Source: Hymenobacter translucens
Lineage (GTDB): Bacteria; Bacteroidota; Bacteroidia; Cytophagales; Hymenobacteraceae
Direction: 5' to 3'
DNA length: 64,000 nt
NCBI RefSeq assembly: GCF_020685205.1
Contig: NZ_JAJERB010000004.1
Span: forward strand, 186,001-250,000
Shown here piece by piece: positions 59,870-64,000 of this stretch. The notes beneath the pieces are model-generated. The model saw only the letters and a program-made list of their open reading frames with translations, was not told the DNA's origin and did not search any database. A program made the translations under genes and the position numbers. Within the stretch, counting starts at the first letter, position 1. Each line of letters begins with the position of its first letter.

Positions 59870-59973
59870 AAGGAAAAGAAAGCTACGTTGGGAAATAGGC
59901 TGGCAAGCATCCGGCAAGTATAAGGCAGCATCCGTTAAGACTCTTTCTGCGGCATCCTTGCTTACTTGCCGCC

Positions 59974-61482
59974 GTGTTGGCCCGGCCCCCTCAATCATCT
60001 GCTTTGCGCACCATATCCTGGCTGGGCCCGGCGCTGCTGGTCGTGGCCGCCGTGCGCCTGCACGGGCTGTCCGCCGCTGCCCTGCCCGACTACGACTCGG
60101 TGCGCAACTGGCAGATTGTGCGGGAAGTGGCCGCCGGTAACCTCAGCAACCTGTTTCATCACGGCAGCCCGGGCTTTTCGCTGCTCTACGCCCCAGTAGC
60201 CTGGTTTACGACCAGCTTCCACGTCTTCCAGTACCTGAATGCCCTGGTCGCGGTGGCTGCCGTGGGCTGGCTGGCTGTTTTCATCCGGCGCGAAGCGGCG
60301 CTGCCTGCTCTCGAAGCCGGCCTGCTGACGGTGCTGATGGGAACCTCGGTGTTTCTGACTTTCTCGGGCCGCGACTTTACCATGAGCTCCTGGAGCCTGC
60401 TGGCTTTTACGGGCTTGCTGCAGGCGTACTATCAGCGCCTGCGCGCGCCGAGCCAGGCTGCTTTGCTTCGCAGCGTAGCCTGGGTGGCGGCCGGGCTGAG
60501 CATCAACTACAAGTTTCTGCTGATCCTGCCCATCCTGGCGGTGTTCGAGCTGTGGCAGCGCGATGGGCAGCTTTGGCAGCGCGGCAGCTGGTGGCGGGTC
60601 GGGCTGATTCTGTTGCTGCCCTATGTGGTACTGGGGGCGGTGGGCGTGGCCGGGGGCTTGCCCTGGCACCGCTGGCCGGCAGTGTACTATAACATCATCA
60701 ACCCAGGCGCTGCCAACCCGGCCGGCCGCATCGACAAGGTTCAGCTCGACCTGCTGTACTACCCCCGCTTTTTGTGGGATTTCGAGTCGCCGCTGGTGCT
60801 GGCCACGCTGGTAGCCGTGCCCCTGCTGTGGCGGCGGGAGCTGCTGGGCAACCTGCGCCGCATCAACCTGGTGCGCTACCTGGCCGGGTGGGCCTACGCG
60901 TTTCTGGCAGGCATGTCGCTGCTGCTGAAGGCACCCCGGGGGCTGCTGCTGGTGTACGCGCTGTTCTGGGTGCTTGCGTTTCTGAGCGTACGTCGGCTGG
61001 TGCCGGGGCGGGGCCTGCTCATCGTGGTGCTCGGCGCCATTCTGCTCAACGTCATCAGGGTTCAGCGCGAAATCTACGCCTACACGCCCAGCAGCTACCC
61101 CCGGGTGGCGACCTGGCTGCGGGAGCAGGGCGCGACGGGCGTCGTCAGCACGGTCGGGCAGGGCGCAGCTCCGTTTCTGGAGCCCGGTACCCGGCTGGCC
61201 GTAGTGCTGGACGAGCGGCAGCTACCGGCCCTGGCCCGACAGGGCTACGATTACGTGCTGCTCGACAACTACTGGCACGTGACGAACGTCGCCCGGTTTG
61301 ACTCCCTGCGCCGGGAGCCGCCCCTGAAGGTCTGGCCCGAGCCCATGCTGACTTCTCCGCTGCTTTATCTGGAGCATTCCGAGTTCACCGGCCTGAGCTA
61401 CCGAGCCACCTTGTCCCGGCAGCGGGCCGCGTCCCGGGACCCGTTTCAGCTGCAGCTCTACCGTTTGCCCCGAACGCGGTAG
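59974..61482 (+). CDS. Polytopic membrane glycosyltransferase-like protein
   Basis: A 502-residue integral membrane protein, read from GTG 59974 (MLARPPQSSALRTISWLGPA). About 10 hydrophobic helices are visible in the first 375 residues (for example ALVAVAAVGWLAVFIRR, GLILLLPYVVLGAVGVAG, ALFWVLAFLSVRRLV), followed by a ~125-residue soluble part. The first loop holds LPDYDSVRNWQIVREVAAGN with an acidic residue where GT-C (PMT/ArnT-like) enzymes place the catalytic Asp. A GT-C lipid-linked sugar transferase is the best reading; donor and acceptor are unknown. A TACTTG box ends 7 bases before the GTG. A shared terminator follows. Confidence 0.78.
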   Translation: MLARPPQSSALRTISWLGPALLVVAAVRLHGLSAAALPDYDSVRNWQIVREVAAGNLSNLFHHGSPGFSLLYAPVAWFTTSFHVFQYLNALVAVAAVGWLAVFIRREAALPALEAGLLTVLMGTSVFLTFSGRDFTMSSWSLLAFTGLLQAYYQRLRAPSQAALLRSVAWVAAGLSINYKFLLILPILAVFELWQRDGQLWQRGSWWRVGLILLLPYVVLGAVGVAGGLPWHRWPAVYYNIINPGAANPAGRIDKVQLDLLYYPRFLWDFESPLVLATLVAVPLLWRRELLGNLRRINLVRYLAGWAYAFLAGMSLLLKAPRGLLLVYALFWVLAFLSVRRLVPGRGLLIVVLGAILLNVIRVQREIYAYTPSSYPRVATWLREQGATGVVSTVGQGAAPFLEPGTRLAVVLDERQLPALARQGYDYVLLDNYWHVTNVARFDSLRREPPLKVWPEPMLTSPLLYLEHSEFTGLSYRATLSRQRAASRDPFQLQLYRLPRTR

Positions 61483-61497
61483 GAGTGGGTCCAGACG

Positions 61498-61529
61498 AAA
61501 AAAGGCAGCCCCGCAGAGCTGCCTTTTTT
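61498..61529. terminator. Bidirectional terminator
   Basis: A 12-bp perfect inverted repeat (61498-61509 with 61518-61529), A6 on the left and T6 on the right, between the convergent glycosyltransferase-like and SGNH genes. Confidence 0.9.
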
Positions 61530-61547
61530 GGTTGCCGTTCGGGCCGC

Positions 61548-62912
61548 TTAGGGGCGGGCCGTGGTCGGCAGGGTGTTGGGGTCCACGAAGGGGATGCTGG
61601 CCTTGTAGGTCGTGTTCAGCACCCGGATAAACTCGTTGGCCAGCAGGGCATTGCCCCGGGGCGTGAGCGAGTACATATCCAGGGAGTAGATATTGCCGCG
61701 CACCGGCTCGGTGGTGTACAGCACTCCGTTAAATGAAATCTGGTTGGCAATCTTGTTAAAGAAAGCCACTTCCAGATCCAGATAAGGCAGCTTGTACACG
61801 TTGTCTGCCAGACGAATCAGCTCGGTGTTCAAAGCCTTGAGAGCCGGGTTGATGCGGGTGAACTGGAACTCGTCGAGCACGTCGCGGCGCACCAGCGGGT
61901 TCAGGCGGTCGAGGCCGTAGCGGGCGGTGCGGGTGCCGCCACCGGGCATGGTCACCGTTTCGGCCCGGCCCAAGCGGGCCAGGCCGCTGGGAAGCACAAA
62001 GTCATTGTCGCCCGCCTGCCGGACGGAGTTGGCCGGCGCAGCAATGATAAAGATAGTGTCATTAGGGAAGCGGCTCTGCACTTCGCGCCGGGCGCCCTGC
62101 TTCAGAATGGGGAGCCCGCTCAGGTCGGGGTTCAGGGCAATAATACCTTTGCGGCCCCCGGCCGTGAGGCGGTCCAGAATTTTTTTGGCGTTGGCGTTCA
62201 GCGTGCTGATGGACGGCACGGTGCCGCATTCGCCCCCGCTCAGCACGTAGGGAATGGCGTCGCCCATGCCCATGAAGAACGTGAAGAAGGTTGCGTTGGC
62301 GCTGACGTCCGTCACGGCCTGCAGGTAGGTCCGGTTGTCGCCAGCCGGCAGCAAACGCTCAAAGTAGGGATTGAACTGGTCGACCCGGTTCAGGTTGGCT
62401 TCGTTGCCGAGGCCAATCGTTTCAATCTGCGTGAGGCGAATACCCGGCACCCCGAGGTTCTGGGGGAGAGTGGTCTGCGACCGGGGGTAGAGAAACACGG
62501 TGTCGGCTCCACCACAGGCGGCGGCGTTGGCAAAAAACGGCCGGCCCCCGCGGTCAGGCCTTACCCGGGCAGTGATGGGCACGTTGTTGGCGGTGTAGCC
62601 GACCAGTCGCAGGTAGCCGGTGCCCTGCTCGGAAGTCAGGGTGGGCTGGGTGAACGTCACCGGCTGACCGGTCTTGGCCAGCTGCTGGGCCAGCAGGTTC
62701 GGGTACGAGTACTGCTGGGAAGTCGGCGTGAGGCCGCCTTCGCTGAAGCCGGCCGTGTAGGAGTCGCCCACCGCTACGTAGCGGCTGAAGTCGGCAGCGC
62801 CCGGCGAAGGAGTAGGGACGTCCTGTTCGGGCGTACAGCTGCCGAAGCCCAGAGTGCCCAGGGCCAGCAGGAAAGTTGCCCGCAGGGCAGCAGAAGCAAG
62901 AAGTTGTTGCAC
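61548..62912 (-). CDS. SGNH/GDSL hydrolase-like lipoprotein
   Basis: A 454-residue lipoprotein read from GTG 62912 (MQQLLASAALRATFLLALGT), with the lipobox Cys in GFGSCTPEQ. The SGNH block I is present as YVAVGDSYTAGFSEGGLTP, and a later GMGDAIPYVL may supply block III. The C-terminal part (DMYSLTPRGNALLANEFIRV) suggests the usual Asp/His block V is altered, so activity cannot be assumed. It lies 21 bases behind the FadL-type porin gene on the same strand. This pairing is seen in other Bacteroidota (from memory) and suggests a lipid- or ester-handling outer-membrane unit. Confidence 0.86.
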   Translation of the reverse strand: MQQLLASAALRATFLLALGTLGFGSCTPEQDVPTPSPGAADFSRYVAVGDSYTAGFSEGGLTPTSQQYSYPNLLAQQLAKTGQPVTFTQPTLTSEQGTGYLRLVGYTANNVPITARVRPDRGGRPFFANAAACGGADTVFLYPRSQTTLPQNLGVPGIRLTQIETIGLGNEANLNRVDQFNPYFERLLPAGDNRTYLQAVTDVSANATFFTFFMGMGDAIPYVLSGGECGTVPSISTLNANAKKILDRLTAGGRKGIIALNPDLSGLPILKQGARREVQSRFPNDTIFIIAAPANSVRQAGDNDFVLPSGLARLGRAETVTMPGGGTRTARYGLDRLNPLVRRDVLDEFQFTRINPALKALNTELIRLADNVYKLPYLDLEVAFFNKIANQISFNGVLYTTEPVRGNIYSLDMYSLTPRGNALLANEFIRVLNTTYKASIPFVDPNTLPTTARP

Positions 62913-62933
62913 GATGGTCCGGCAGTCAGAAGA

Positions 62934-64000
62934 TTAAAACGAATACGACAGGCCCAGCGCGGCCGTGTGCACCTGGGTGCGGTAGATTCCGCTCACGTTG
63001 GGGTTGCCCAAGTTGGAGGGGTTGATGCGGGCCTGGCGCTGGCCGGCCATTTCAAACGAGTAGCCGGCGTCTACGGAAATCTTCTCGGCCAAACGCCAGC
63101 TCAGCCCGAGCGAGCCGCCCAGCTTGTTGCCGTCCGGAAACTCCGGGTTGATGTACTCGTCGCGGACCGGGCTTTCGTCGTAGGTAACGCCGGCGCGCAG
63201 CGTCAGGGCATCGGAGTAGGAGTACTCCCCGCCGACCCGGAACGCCATGGCATCTTCGTAGCGGCGAACCTTCTTGATCTGGCTCGGCGTGGCTTTGTCG
63301 AGGGTGAAGTTGACGGAGTCGTAGCGGCTCCAGCCCGTGAGGGTAAAGTCGAAGGTGATAAGCGTCTTCTTGCCCAGCTGGTTGGCTACGCCCACCGATA
63401 GCGCGCCGGGGAGCTTCACGTCGGCGCTGAGCCCCGATGTGTTGGGGTAAGCCACCTGATCCTGCTCGGCTACGCCGGTGAACGTGGCCTCGCCGTTGCG
63501 CATCTTCAGCGTGAGCGGGGACCGGAAGCTGATGCCGAACGACAAGTCTTCGGACGTGCGGCCGTAGAGCCCCAGGTTGTAGCCGGCACCGCCGCCGTTG
63601 CCGGTGAGTACCGCCTCGGCGGCAGGGTTGTCGTACTGGCCCAGGCCGCGCTGCTGGCGGATGCCGCCGTAGGCGTACACCAGGCCGGCGCCCACGCTGA
63701 AGTTGTCGTTGATGCGGTAGGCAGCCGTGGGCTGCACAAACACCGTGCGCAGCCGCGACTCCTGTACCACGCTACGGCCTTCCCAGTTAAGGGGCCAGCG
63801 GGTATCATAGCCGAAGGGCGTATTCACGCTCAGGCCAACGCTAACCTTTTCCGTAACCGAGTGGGTCGCGTACAGGTAGCCGCCGGCAAACGGCTGGGTT
63901 TCCTGCTCAGCCAGCAGAAAAGAGTTGGTGCCCAGAAAAGACGTAGGCCGGAGCGTGCCCAGGCCGCCCACGCTGATATGCGTCAGGGAGTCGAGGCCGC
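62934..64000 (-). CDS. OmpP1/FadL family outer membrane transporter, partial at the right edge
   Basis: The frame is open to the right edge, so the N-terminus is outside the window; 355 residues are visible. Pattern and motifs fit FadL-type channels for hydrophobic molecules: VGGLGTLRPTSFLGTNSFLL (hatch/plug side), PFAGGYLYATHSVTEKVSVG, LSVNTPFGYDTRWPLNWEGR, repeated amphipathic beta-strands, and the final LGLSYSF with terminal Phe as barrels need. A GTG at 63971 is not a credible start because the family part continues upstream of it (LDSLTHIS). It is the upstream gene of the pair with the SGNH lipoprotein. Confidence 0.9.
   Translation of the reverse strand, partial: GLDSLTHISVGGLGTLRPTSFLGTNSFLLAEQETQPFAGGYLYATHSVTEKVSVGLSVNTPFGYDTRWPLNWEGRSVVQESRLRTVFVQPTAAYRINDNFSVGAGLVYAYGGIRQQRGLGQYDNPAAEAVLTGNGGGAGYNLGLYGRTSEDLSFGISFRSPLTLKMRNGEATFTGVAEQDQVAYPNTSGLSADVKLPGALSVGVANQLGKKTLITFDFTLTGWSRYDSVNFTLDKATPSQIKKVRRYEDAMAFRVGGEYSYSDALTLRAGVTYDESPVRDEYINPEFPDGNKLGGSLGLSWRLAEKISVDAGYSFEMAGQRQARINPSNLGNPNVSGIYRTQVHTAALGLSYSF

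Overview
The window looks like the chromosome of a high-GC member of the Bacteroidota, most probably a Hymenobacter-like cytophagale. This is inferred from four SusC/SusD pairs, a type IX secretion gene (porQ), a PorE-like OmpA protein, TAnnTTTG promoter -7 boxes, almost no Shine-Dalgarno sequences, and strongly GC-biased third codon positions. No rRNA, tRNA, CRISPR array, phage or transposase gene was seen.

Layout. 1-14.4 kb: 5' part of a methylmalonyl-CoA mutase small-subunit gene; a choice-of-anchor-L/OmpA fusion; a 5'-nucleotidase split over two genes; dnaA; OsmC; a GH3-family enzyme followed by two overlapping small genes; then dxr-rseP and a DUF6702-type gene. 14.4-23.2 kb: a MITE-like repeat, the PorE-like protein, lon, porQ, hslU and an SDR. 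23.2-43.9 kb: about 21 kb of outer-membrane uptake genes, made of four susC-susD pairs (three on -, one on +) and one extra lipoprotein, with no carbohydrate-active enzyme, sigma/anti-sigma pair or transport regulator. 44-54 kb: prfB (with its programmed frameshift), ilvE, cob(I)alamin adenosyltransferase, an operon plsC-like/gatC/TPR membrane protein/ABC ATPase, a Nudix hydrolase, a candidate structured RNA, a small acidic protein and rnhB. 54-64 kb: a CZB protein/histidine kinase/response regulator operon, gcvT, a comB-like gene, a MazG-like gene, dtd, a membrane glycosyltransferase, and an SGNH lipoprotein beside a FadL-type porin that runs off the right edge.

Working together. The SusCD pairs would import nutrients through TonB-dependent transporters. 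The third and fourth pairs are divergent, and their susC 5' ends form long inverted repeats with a 62-bp perfect core around both start codons and promoters. Recombination there would swap promoters and signal peptides between the two transporters in frame. The adenosyltransferase makes the cofactor that the mutase at the left edge needs. Lon and HslU are quality-control ATPases, and PorQ with the PorE-like protein belongs to or resembles type IX secretion. The CZB/kinase/regulator set looks like a compact zinc- or oxidant-responsive signalling unit.

All family calls come from reading motifs by eye; no database search was run.
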